10,268 bases of DNA from Microcella sp. (GTDB taxonomy: Bacteria; Actinomycetota; Actinomycetes; Actinomycetales; Microbacteriaceae): contig JAIWOM010000034.1 of the NCBI GenBank assembly GCA_020216895.1, positions 1-10,268 of the forward strand. The letters are read 5' to 3'. Position 1 is the stretch's first letter, and every line of letters begins with the position of its first letter. The translations under genes were made by a program, and so were the position numbers. Below, one piece after another: positions 1 through 5,929 of this stretch. The notes below the pieces were generated by a model. That model was not told where the DNA came from, did not search any database, and was given only the letters and a program-made list of their open reading frames with translations.

Positions 1-1
1 C

Positions 2-1501
2 GGCGGCGAGGGCGCTGTACCGGGTCGCGTCGCTGAACGCCTGGCGCGCCTCAGCGGCGACCTCGGGAGACTGCGCTTCGAGGCCGGGGATCGCCGACCC
101 TGCGCTGTCGACGACCGCCGACACGATGCCGTCGCGCGCCTCGGGCGGCAGGCCCGCGGCGTCGAGGCGGCTGTCGAGCGTGCTGCCCAGCGAGGTGAAG
201 AGCACGGTGCCGAGAACGGCGATGCCGAGGGCCGAGCCCACCTGGCGCGCGGTCGACTGGGTGCCCGAAGCCTGGCCGCTCGCCTCGACGGGGACATCCT
301 GCAGGACGACGCCGGTGAGCTGCGCCGTCGCGAGACCCACGCCCATGCCGTAGAAGAGCAGGCCGAGCGCGATCGACCACCACGGGGTGTCGACGGCGAT
401 GACGAGCGCGATCAGCAGCAGACCGATGATCTCGAGCGCGATGCCGATGCGCACGATGATGACGGCCGGCAGACGCCCGCTGAGCGAGCCGCCCGCGCCG
501 GAGGCGAGGAACGAGCCGCCCGCGAGCGCGAGGAGGATCGTGCCGGTCTGCAGCGCGTCGTAGCCGAGCACGTTCTGCAGCCAGAGCGGCAGCGAGAGGA
601 TGATGCCGAACTCGCCCATCGACACGATGAGCGCGGCGATGTTGCCGTTGCGGAACGAGCCGATGCGCAGCAGCGAGAAGGCGAGCATCGTCGACTTGCC
701 CTCGCGCTCGCGCCGCAGGCCCCAGCGCACGAAGGCGAACCCCGCGACCAGCGAGATGAGGAAGGAGAACGGGATGGGGCTGATGTCGAGCGGCCAGTCC
801 CAGTCGCCGAAGCTCAGCCCGTCCTCGGCCAGCCACCAGCCGTAGCTCCGGCCCTCGATGAGGCCGAACACCAGGAACGCGCTCGTGATCACCGAGAGCA
901 CGGCGCCGACCCCGTCGATCGACTGCGGCCTCTCGGCCTTCGTCGCCGGAACGAAGAGCCACAGGCCGATCAGGATGATGATGCCGAGCGGTACGTTGAT
1001 GCCGAAGGCCCACCGCCACGAGAACGCCGTGGTGAGCCATCCGCCGAGCAGGGGGCCGACCGCCGCCATGCCGCCGATGGTCGAGCCCCACACGGCGAAG
1101 GCGATGCCGCGCTCGCGGCCCTGGAACGTCGCGTTCAGGGTCGAGAGCGTAGAGGGCAGGATCATCGCGCCACCCACGCCCTGTACAACGCGGGCGAGGA
1201 TCAGCGCGGAGCCCGAGTCGGCGAACGCCGCCCAGACGGAGGAGAGCGCGAAGATGATGATGCCCAGCACGAGCATCCGTCGTCGGCCGAAGCGGTCGCC
1301 GAGCGTGCCGAAGACGAGCAGCAGGGCGGCGAAGACGAGCGTGTAGCTCTCCTGCACCCACTGCACCTCGGTGGAGGTGATGCCGAGCTCGTCGACGATC
1401 GACGGAACGGCGACGTTGACGATGGTCGAGTCGACGATGATGAGAGAGACGGCCAGGCTGATGACGAAGAGCCCGATCCAGCGGGTGCGCGGTGAAGTCA
1501 C
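2..1501 (-). CDS. DHA2-family (EmrB/QacA-like) MFS multidrug exporter, 3' end cut by window edge
   Basis: A proton-coupled drug efflux permease of the inner membrane, 14-helix DHA2 subfamily of the major facilitator superfamily. 500 residues are visible with no stop before the left edge, so the C-terminus is missing. Family motifs read clearly: the helix-1 motif IIVDSTIVNVAVPS (residues 21-34), motif A GTLGDRFGRRRML (65-77), motif B around LARVVQGVGGAM (102-113) and the antiporter motif C with GSTIGG and VGPLLGG (139-154). These are typical of QacA/EmrB/LfrA exporters; the substrate cannot be told from sequence. The start is GTG at 1501, just inside the first helix as expected, with an AGGAG ribosome site at 1514-1518 lying in the last codons of the thioredoxin gene. 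The 12-nt spacer is rather long. Only 9 nt separate it from the thioredoxin stop, so the two are probably co-transcribed and share whatever acts at the inverted repeat at 1907-1930. Confidence 0.93.
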   Translation of the reverse strand, partial: MTSPRTRWIGLFVISLAVSLIIVDSTIVNVAVPSIVDELGITSTEVQWVQESYTLVFAALLLVFGTLGDRFGRRRMLVLGIIIFALSSVWAAFADSGSALILARVVQGVGGAMILPSTLSTLNATFQGRERGIAFAVWGSTIGGMAAVGPLLGGWLTTAFSWRWAFGINVPLGIIILIGLWLFVPATKAERPQSIDGVGAVLSVITSAFLVFGLIEGRSYGWWLAEDGLSFGDWDWPLDISPIPFSFLISLVAGFAFVRWGLRREREGKSTMLAFSLLRIGSFRNGNIAALIVSMGEFGIILSLPLWLQNVLGYDALQTGTILLALAGGSFLASGAGGSLSGRLPAVIIVRIGIALEIIGLLLIALVIAVDTPWWSIALGLLFYGMGVGLATAQLTGVVLQDVPVEASGQASGTQSTARQVGSALGIAVLGTVLFTSLGSTLDSRLDAAGLPPEARDGIVSAVVDSAGSAIPGLEAQSPEVAAEARQAFSDATRYSALAA

Positions 1502-1510
1502 GCGCTGACG

Positions 1511-1885
1511 CTACTCCTGCGCGGAAGCCTCGGCGGCCGCGACCTGCGCGCGCACCTCGTCCATGTCGAGACCCTTGACCGCGGTGATGACCTGCTCGAG
1601 CGCGGGCGCCGGCAGGGCCCCGGGCTGCGCGAAGACCAGGATTCCGTCGCGGAACGCCATGAGCGTCGGGATCGAGCGGATGTTCGCCGCCGCCGCGAGC
1701 GCCTGCTCGGCCTCGGTGTCGACCTTGCCGAAGGTCACGTCGGGGTGCTGCTCGCTGGCCGTGTCGTAGATGGGCGCGAACTGGCGGCACGGGCCGCACC
1801 ACTCCGCCCAGAAGTCGACGAGAGTGATGCCCTCGCGCGTGACGGTCTGCTCGAAATCGGCGGCGGTGAGGTCGACGGTTGCCAT
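1511..1885 (-). CDS. Thioredoxin, actinobacterial Rv1471 (TrxB1)-like type
   Basis: A 124-residue cytoplasmic disulfide reductase with one thioredoxin fold. The redox site is WCGPC at residues 29-33, the buried acidic residue lies in VDFWAEW (D24), and the cis-proline is P73 in RSIPTLMAF. The KVDTEAEQ and QPGALPAPAL segments resemble the M. tuberculosis Rv1471 type (from memory of the family) more than E. coli TrxA. A roughly 20-residue acidic/Ala-rich helix follows the usual end of the fold, as in actinobacterial relatives. The ATG at 1885 was chosen because MATVDLTAADF begins the first strand correctly; extending upstream gives a non-thioredoxin peptide read through the inverted repeat. No strong ribosome site precedes it. 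It is first in an apparent operon with the exporter at 2-1501. A TATTCT hexamer (1913 to 1908, minus strand) inside the right half of the operator-like palindrome could be its -10. Confidence 0.95.
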   Translation of the reverse strand: MATVDLTAADFEQTVTREGITLVDFWAEWCGPCRQFAPIYDTASEQHPDVTFGKVDTEAEQALAAAANIRSIPTLMAFRDGILVFAQPGALPAPALEQVITAVKGLDMDEVRAQVAAAEASAQE

Positions 1886-1906
1886 GCATCCATCATCGCA
1901 CAGGTC

Positions 1907-1930
1907 GAGAATACCCAGGGGGGTATTCTC
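1907..1930. promoter_or_regulatory. CsoR/RicR/CstR-like operator upstream of the thioredoxin-exporter operon
   Basis: A perfect inverted repeat: GAGAATACCC at 1907-1916, centre AGGG at 1917-1920, then GGGTATTCTC at 1921-1930. It lies 21 nt upstream of the thioredoxin ATG. A/T-flanked ACCC...GGGT palindromes with a G/C core are the known operator form for the copper sensors CsoR and RicR and the persulfide sensor CstR. The half-site next to the gene contains TATTCT, a plausible -10 hexamer about 16 nt before a short 5' leader, so a bound repressor would block the promoter. The palindrome is seen; the regulator and ligand are inferred, and no csoR-type gene lies in the window. It has no T-run, and its position before a gene start argues against a terminator. 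Confidence 0.6.
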
Positions 1931-2109
1931 TCGCGGCGAACATCCCGGCCCGGCCGACGCCCACACCGGTGGATGCGGAGCCCCAGAACATGCGCCCGCC
2001 CACTATGCAATTCCCCAGCATTAGGAGGGCATCCACAAAAGCGGCCCGTACCCGCCCCGGGGCCTTCGTGACCCCGCACGACGAAACCCCGCGCCGCGCG
2101 CCCCCGCCC

Positions 2110-2115
2110 TACGGT
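2110..2115 (+). promoter_or_regulatory. Putative -10 element (TACGGT) of the acyl-CoA oxidase gene, leaderless type
   Basis: TACGGT fits the TANNNT pattern and ends 7 nt before the ATG at 2123, which would place the transcription start at or next to the start codon. No Shine-Dalgarno sequence lies between. No clear -35 is visible in the C-rich DNA upstream. Four other genes in the window show the same arrangement. Confidence 0.45.
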
Positions 2116-2122
2116 GAGCGGC

Positions 2123-4267
2123 ATGAGCACGATCGAGACCTCGGCCCCTGCCTCCGCGCCCGAGCCGACGAGCGAGCCGGCGACCGCTTCGGCCCCGTCG
2201 ACCTCGGTGCCGTCCACCTCGGTGCCCTCGGCGCCGGTGCCCGACGACATCGCCGTCGACGTCGCCGCCCTCGGCCAGCAGCTGATGGGCCGCTGGGCCG
2301 ACAGCCGCCGCGCGTCGCGCGCCCTCATGCGCAAGCCCGAGTTCCACCGCGACCCGAGCCTCGGCATGGACGAGCACCGCGCCCGCGTGCTCGGCCAGCT
2401 GAAGCTCCTCGTCGAGCAGGGCGAGGTGCACCGTGCCTTCCCCGCCGCGTTCGGCGGCCACGACGACCACGGCGGCTTCATCGCGAGCTTCGAGGAGTTG
2501 CTGCTCGGCGACCCGAGCATGCAGATCAAGTCGGGCGTGCAGTGGGGGCTCTACGCCTCGGCGATCCTGCACTTGGGCACGGCGCCGCACCACGAGGCCT
2601 GGCTGCCCGACGCCCTGACCCTCGCGACCCCCGGCGCCTTCGCCATGACCGAGACCGGGCACGGCAGCGACGTCTCGGCCATCGGCACGACCGCCACCTA
2701 CGACCCCGCGACCGATGAGTGGGTCATCCACACGCCGTTCCGCGCGGCGTGGAAGGACTACCTCGGCAACGCGGCGCTACACGGCCGGTCGGCCGTGGTG
2801 TTCGCGCAGCTCATCACCCGCAACGTCAACCACGGCGTGCACGCGTTCTACGTTCCGCTGCGCGACGAGAAGGGCGCGTTCCTCCCGGGCGTCGGCGGCG
2901 AGGACGACGGCCTGAAGGGCGGGCTCAACGGCATCGACAACGGGCGCCTGCACTTCACGAACGTGCGCATCCCCCGCACCAACCTGCTCAACCGCTACGG
3001 CTCGGTCGACGAGAACGGCGTCTACACCTCGCCGATCGAGAGCCCCGGCCGCCGATTCTTCACGATGCTCGGCACCCTCGTGCAGGGCCGTGTCTCGCTC
3101 GACGGTGCCGTCACCGTCGCGAGCAAGCTGGCCCTCACGATCGCCATCCGCTACGGCACCGAGCGTCGGCAGTTCGCCGGCGGCGACCGCGACGAGGTCG
3201 TGCTGCTCGACTACCAGCGCCACCAGCGTCGCCTGCTGCCGCGGCTCGCGCAGACCTACGCGATGTCGTTCGCGCACGAGGTGTTCCTCGAGAAGTTCGA
3301 CGCCGTCTTCTCCGGCCGCACCGCAACGGATGCGGACCGCGAGGACCTCGAGACCCTCGCCGCGGCGCTCAAGCCGCTGAGCACCTGGGCGGCGCTCGAC
3401 ATCATCCAGGAGGCCCGCGAGGCCTGCGGCGGTCAGGGCTTCCTCGCCGAGAACCGCCTCGTGCAGCTGCGCGCCGACCTCGACATCTACGCGACCTTCG
3501 AGGGCGACAACAATGTGCTGCTGCAGCTCGTCGCCAAGCGCCTCCTCACCGACTACTCGCGCGCGTTCGGGCGCGCCGACGCCGGTGTGATGGCGCACTA
3601 CGTCGCCGGCCAGGTCAACGAGGCGGTCGTCAACCGCTCGGGCCTGCGCCGGCTCGCCCAGTCGGTCGCCGACTTCGGCTCGACCGCCCGCTCGGTGGGC
3701 TACGTGCGCGACACCGCGTCGCAGCGGCAGCTGCTGACCGACCGGGTCGAGACCATGGTGGCCGAACTCGCGGGCAAGCTGCGCCCCGCATCCCGGATGT
3801 CGCGCGAGGAGGGCGCCGCCCTCTTCAACCGTCACCAGAACGCGCTCATTGAGACGGCGCGCGCGCACGGCGAGCTGCTGCAGTGGGAGGCCTTCACCGA
3901 GGCCCTCGAGCACGTCGAGCACGCGGGCACGCGGCAGGTGCTGACCTGGCTGCGCGACCTCTTCGGCCTCGGGCTGATCGAGAAGAACCTGGCCTGGTAC
4001 GTCATCCACGGCCGGCTCAGCGACCACCGCGCGCAGGCGATCACCGACTACATCGACGACCGCCTGCTGCCGCGCCTGCGCCCGCACGCCCTCGCCCTGA
4101 CCGACGCGTTCGAGTTCGCACCCGAGCACATCCGGGCCGAGATCGCGACCGGCGTGGAGGCGGAGCGCCAGGCCGAGGCGCGCGCGCACTACGCCGATCT
4201 CGCCGCCCGCGGGCTCGCGCCGATCGACGAGAAAGACCTGATGGCCGCCAAGAAGGCCCGCGGCTAA
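2123..4267 (+). CDS. Acyl-CoA oxidase (FAD-dependent, beta-oxidation first step)
   Basis: A 714-residue flavoenzyme expected to oxidise acyl-CoA to trans-2-enoyl-CoA in the cytoplasm, passing electrons to O2 and producing hydrogen peroxide. Length and architecture fit acyl-CoA oxidase rather than the roughly 380-residue acyl-CoA dehydrogenases: the dehydrogenase-like core with FAMTETGHGSDV (residues 173-184), GVGGEDDGLKGGLNGIDNG (256-274), REACGGQGFLAENRL (432-446) and TFEGDN (458-463; E460 is the likely catalytic base), then a C-terminal oxidase domain to about 700. Residues 5-40 are a low-complexity Ala/Pro/Ser/Thr tail built partly from a 5-residue repeat; the folded part starts near residue 41. 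ATG at 2123 is preferred over the in-frame GTG at 2114 because that GTG overlaps a likely -10 (TACGGT). Transcribed divergently from the thioredoxin; a long inverted repeat follows its stop. Confidence 0.9.
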   Translation: MSTIETSAPASAPEPTSEPATASAPSTSVPSTSVPSAPVPDDIAVDVAALGQQLMGRWADSRRASRALMRKPEFHRDPSLGMDEHRARVLGQLKLLVEQGEVHRAFPAAFGGHDDHGGFIASFEELLLGDPSMQIKSGVQWGLYASAILHLGTAPHHEAWLPDALTLATPGAFAMTETGHGSDVSAIGTTATYDPATDEWVIHTPFRAAWKDYLGNAALHGRSAVVFAQLITRNVNHGVHAFYVPLRDEKGAFLPGVGGEDDGLKGGLNGIDNGRLHFTNVRIPRTNLLNRYGSVDENGVYTSPIESPGRRFFTMLGTLVQGRVSLDGAVTVASKLALTIAIRYGTERRQFAGGDRDEVVLLDYQRHQRRLLPRLAQTYAMSFAHEVFLEKFDAVFSGRTATDADREDLETLAAALKPLSTWAALDIIQEAREACGGQGFLAENRLVQLRADLDIYATFEGDNNVLLQLVAKRLLTDYSRAFGRADAGVMAHYVAGQVNEAVVNRSGLRRLAQSVADFGSTARSVGYVRDTASQRQLLTDRVETMVAELAGKLRPASRMSREEGAALFNRHQNALIETARAHGELLQWEAFTEALEHVEHAGTRQVLTWLRDLFGLGLIEKNLAWYVIHGRLSDHRAQAITDYIDDRLLPRLRPHALALTDAFEFAPEHIRAEIATGVEAERQAEARAHYADLAARGLAPIDEKDLMAAKKARG
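2195..2239 (+). repeat. 15-bp tandem repeat, about three units, inside the acyl-CoA oxidase gene
   Basis: Units are CCGTCGACCTCGGTG (2195-2209), CCGTCCACCTCGGTG (2210-2224) and the diverged CCCTCGGCGCCGGTG (2225-2239). They encode PSTSV, PSTSV and PSAPV at residues 25-39 of the disordered N-terminal tail. The first two units differ by one base, which suggests a recent in-frame duplication. Copy number may vary between strains without harming the enzyme core. Confidence 0.8.
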
Positions 4268-4277
4268 CTCTCTCGCC

Positions 4278-4365
4278 TCGGAGTAACGACGGAGACGCGT
4301 CGTGTGGAACGGGGGTGTACGCGGAAGCCGGCCCGTTCCACAGTCCGTCTCCGTCGTTGCTCCGA
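4278..4365. repeat. Long imperfect inverted repeat (hairpin) between the oxidase and methyltransferase genes
   Basis: The outer arms at 4278-4297 and 4346-4365 pair over 20 positions with a single T/G step at 4284/4359, which would be a G-U wobble in plus-strand RNA. After a small internal loop (5 nt against 3 nt), a second perfect 11-bp stem forms between TGTGGAACGGG (4303-4313) and CCCGTTCCACA (4332-4342), closing an 18-nt loop. It starts 11 nt after the oxidase stop and ends 22 nt before the next ATG. No T-run follows, so it is not a classical intrinsic terminator, although actinobacterial terminators often lack one. Alternatives are a small dispersed repeat or MITE-like element, or a structured RNA. 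Only one copy is present in the window. The right arm would overlap the -35 region of the following gene. Confidence 0.75.
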
Positions 4366-4375
4366 CTTTCGGGCG

Positions 4376-4381
4376 TAGGGT
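4376..4381 (+). promoter_or_regulatory. Putative -10 element (TAGGGT) of the methyltransferase-hydrolase operon
   Basis: TAGGGT lies 6 nt before the ATG at 4388, the spacing expected for a leaderless transcript. The AGGG within it could instead be a weak ribosome site 7 nt from the ATG, so the reading is ambiguous. Its -35 region would fall in the right arm of the inverted repeat. Confidence 0.4.
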
Positions 4382-4387
4382 CAGGGC

Positions 4388-4888
4388 ATGACGGATGCTG
4401 ACCCCGCGCCCGGCGCCTTCCGACTTCCTCCGGCCGCGGCCTGGGCGCTCGTCGCGGCCCAGTTCGTGTTCTTGCTGCTGCTCGGCTTCATGCCGTGGGG
4501 ATCCCTCTGGCCGCGGGACGTCGCGACCCTCGTCATCGGGCTCGTGCTGGTCGCGCTCGGCGTCGGCATCGCGCTCGCCGCGGGCGGCGCGCTCGGCCGC
4601 TCGCTGACGCCGAGCCCGATCCCGAAGGTTGACGGGCAGCTCGTCACCGGCGGCGTCTACGCCCTGGTGCGGCACCCCATCTACTCGGGCCTGCTCGTGC
4701 TGGGCCTCGGCCTCGTCGCCATCGGCGCGTCGGTGCTGCACCTGCTGGCCTGGGTCGCTCTGCAGAGCATCCTCATGACCAAGGCGCGGATCGAAGACCT
4801 CATGCTGCTCGGCCAGTACCCCGGTTACCGTGACTACGCGGCCCGGGTCGGGCGACTGGTTCCGGGCATCGGGCGGGTGCGGTCGTGA
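4388..4888 (+). CDS. Integral membrane methyltransferase of the ICMT/phospholipid methyltransferase family
   Basis: A 166-residue inner-membrane protein with hydrophobic segments near residues 17-37, 44-66 and 99-127. The C-terminal half carries the SAM-binding signature of the isoprenylcysteine carboxyl methyltransferase/PEMT superfamily: GGVYALVRHPIYSG (88-101), followed by KARIEDLML (132-140) and GQYPGYRDYAARVGRLVP (142-159). The usual EE pair is here E136-D137, a conservative change. Bacterial members are poorly characterised; a lipid or small isoprenoid-type acceptor is likelier than a prenylated protein, but the substrate is unknown. ATG 4388 is preceded by a TAGGGT hexamer at leaderless spacing. 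The stop TGA overlaps the GTG start of the dienelactone hydrolase (GTGA, 4885-4888), so the two are translationally coupled. Confidence 0.85.
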   Translation: MTDADPAPGAFRLPPAAAWALVAAQFVFLLLLGFMPWGSLWPRDVATLVIGLVLVALGVGIALAAGGALGRSLTPSPIPKVDGQLVTGGVYALVRHPIYSGLLVLGLGLVAIGASVLHLLAWVALQSILMTKARIEDLMLLGQYPGYRDYAARVGRLVPGIGRVRS

Positions 4889-5613
4889 GCCTCGTCGAGA
4901 TCGTCATCCCGCAGCCGGGCGACCCGCGCGGCGGCGAGCTGACCGGGGTGCTGGGGATTCCGAGCGGGCCGGGCCCGCATCCGGCGCTGGTCGTCGTGCA
5001 CGAGGTGTTCGGCATCGACGATTCGATGCGCGCCCACCTCGAGCGGCTCGTCGGCCTCGGCTACGCGGTACTGATGCCGAACCTGTTCAGCCGGGGCGGG
5101 GCGCGACGCTGTCTGACGGCGACCTTCCGCGCGCTGCGGGCGGGCACCGGCCCGGCCTTCGACGACATCGCGGCCGCGCGACGCCTGCTGCTCGAGCGGG
5201 ACGACACCGGCGACCGCGCCGGCGTGATCGGGTTCTGCATGGGCGGCGGCTTCGCGCTGCTGCTCGCGAGCTCGGGCGACTACGACGCGTCCGCCGTCAA
5301 CTACGGGATGCTCCCCGCCGACCTCGACGACACCCTCGACGGCGCCTGCCCCATTGTCGGCAGCTTCGGCGGGCGCGACCGCACGCTGCCCGGCGCGGCG
5401 GCGAAACTGGAGGCGGCCCTCGCCGCGCGCGGCATCGACCACGACGTGCACGAGTACCCCGAGGCGGGGCACGCCTTCCTCAATCCGCTGCCGGCCGGCC
5501 CGGCGCTGATGCGCGTGCTGATGAAGCCGATGATGGGCGGCGGTCACCGCCCGGCCGAGGCCGAGGACGCCTGGGGCCGCATCGACCGCTTCTTCCGGCG
5601 GTACCTGAGCTAG
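4885..5613 (+). CDS. Dienelactone hydrolase family protein (alpha/beta hydrolase)
   Basis: A 242-residue cytoplasmic alpha/beta hydrolase, close to the usual family length of about 235-250. The catalytic set typical of dienelactone hydrolases can be read: VVVHEVFGI with E40, nucleophile C118 in GFCMGGG (116-122), D165 in GGRDR, and H196 in AGHAF. A cysteine nucleophile, rather than serine, supports the dienelactone hydrolase type. Classical members open the lactone ring in chlorocatechol or protoanemonin breakdown; many actinobacterial paralogues have unknown substrates, and no ring-cleavage genes lie nearby. The GTG start at 4885 overlaps the methyltransferase stop. Starting here gives the normal N-terminal strand (SLVEIVIP). 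The TAG stop at 5611-5613 shares CTAG with the stop of the convergent glutaredoxin gene. Confidence 0.9.
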   Translation: MSLVEIVIPQPGDPRGGELTGVLGIPSGPGPHPALVVVHEVFGIDDSMRAHLERLVGLGYAVLMPNLFSRGGARRCLTATFRALRAGTGPAFDDIAAARRLLLERDDTGDRAGVIGFCMGGGFALLLASSGDYDASAVNYGMLPADLDDTLDGACPIVGSFGGRDRTLPGAAAKLEAALAARGIDHDVHEYPEAGHAFLNPLPAGPALMRVLMKPMMGGGHRPAEAEDAWGRIDRFFRRYLS

Positions 5614-5870
5614 AGCGCGAGCTTCGCCTTCACGGCGTCGTCGCTCGGCTCGACCAGGTGCGAGCCGTCGGGGAACACCACGACCGGGATGTTCATGCGG
5701 CCGCTGATCTCCTGCGCCTGCGCGGCGGCGTCGGCCGAGGCTTCGACGTCGATCTTCGTCCACTCGACGCCGAGGTCGTTGAGCAGCGCCTCCGTGCGGC
5801 GGCAGTCGCGGCACCAGTCGGCGCCGTACATGGTGATGGTTCCGGGGGCAGGGGCGAGAGCATCCGTCAT
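5610..5870 (-). CDS. Small glutaredoxin-like protein, mycoredoxin type
   Basis: An 86-residue thioredoxin-fold thiol oxidoreductase. It opens with TITMYGADWCRDCRR; the redox motif is C20-R-D-C23, the cis-proline is P62 in NIPVVVFPDGS, and the C-terminal EPSDDAVKAKL matches actinobacterial mycoredoxins, which reduce mixed disulfides with mycothiol. The CRDC motif differs from the CGYC of M. tuberculosis Mrx1, so mycothiol dependence is inferred from family and host. ATG 5870 is preferred; an in-frame TTG at 5882 would add MTDG and has no better signal. No ribosome site or clear -10 is visible upstream. Divergent from the DUF998 gene across 59 bp and convergent with the dienelactone hydrolase, overlapping it by 4 nt. 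Confidence 0.88.
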   Translation of the reverse strand: MTDALAPAPGTITMYGADWCRDCRRTEALLNDLGVEWTKIDVEASADAAAQAQEISGRMNIPVVVFPDGSHLVEPSDDAVKAKLAL

Positions 5871-5916
5871 GCCATCAGTCAACCAGCCGGCTCTATCGGT
5901 TGTTCCCGCGCGTTTC

Positions 5917-5922
5917 TAGACT
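5917..5922 (+). promoter_or_regulatory. Putative -10 element (TAGACT) of the DUF998-rhodanese operon, leaderless type
   Basis: TAGACT ends 7 nt before the ATG at 5930, with no ribosome site between. It is among the cleaner cases of the TANNNT-to-start arrangement in the window, because the intervening GTGCGGC has no purine-rich stretch. Confidence 0.45.
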
Positions 5923-5929
5923 GTGCGGC

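Noticed and set aside
858..1346. Plus-strand frames antisense to the exporter
   Set aside because: The exporter frame has full MFS motifs over the same DNA; the antisense peptide shows none.
51..1889. A 612-codon minus-strand open frame covering the exporter and thioredoxin
   Set aside because: Its translation is Arg/His/Gly-rich with no domain, and it is a shifted frame of two genes with clear family motifs; GC-rich DNA makes such long shadows.
2005..2122. Possible short gene starting at ATG 2005 in the divergent gap
   Set aside because: No ribosome site, no recognisable product, and the frame continues as a shadow of the oxidase gene.
2114..2125. GTG 2114 as start of the acyl-CoA oxidase
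   Set aside because: It overlaps the TACGGT hexamer and has no ribosome site; ATG at 2123 is better placed.
2777..4741. A 654-codon minus-strand frame opposite the acyl-CoA oxidase
   Set aside because: Low-complexity Arg/Glu/Ala/Val composition, crosses the inverted repeat and two real genes, and has no start signal or recognisable domain.
5871..5882. TTG 5882 as start of the glutaredoxin
   Set aside because: Adds only four residues with no supporting signal; ATG 5870 is the more common start type.
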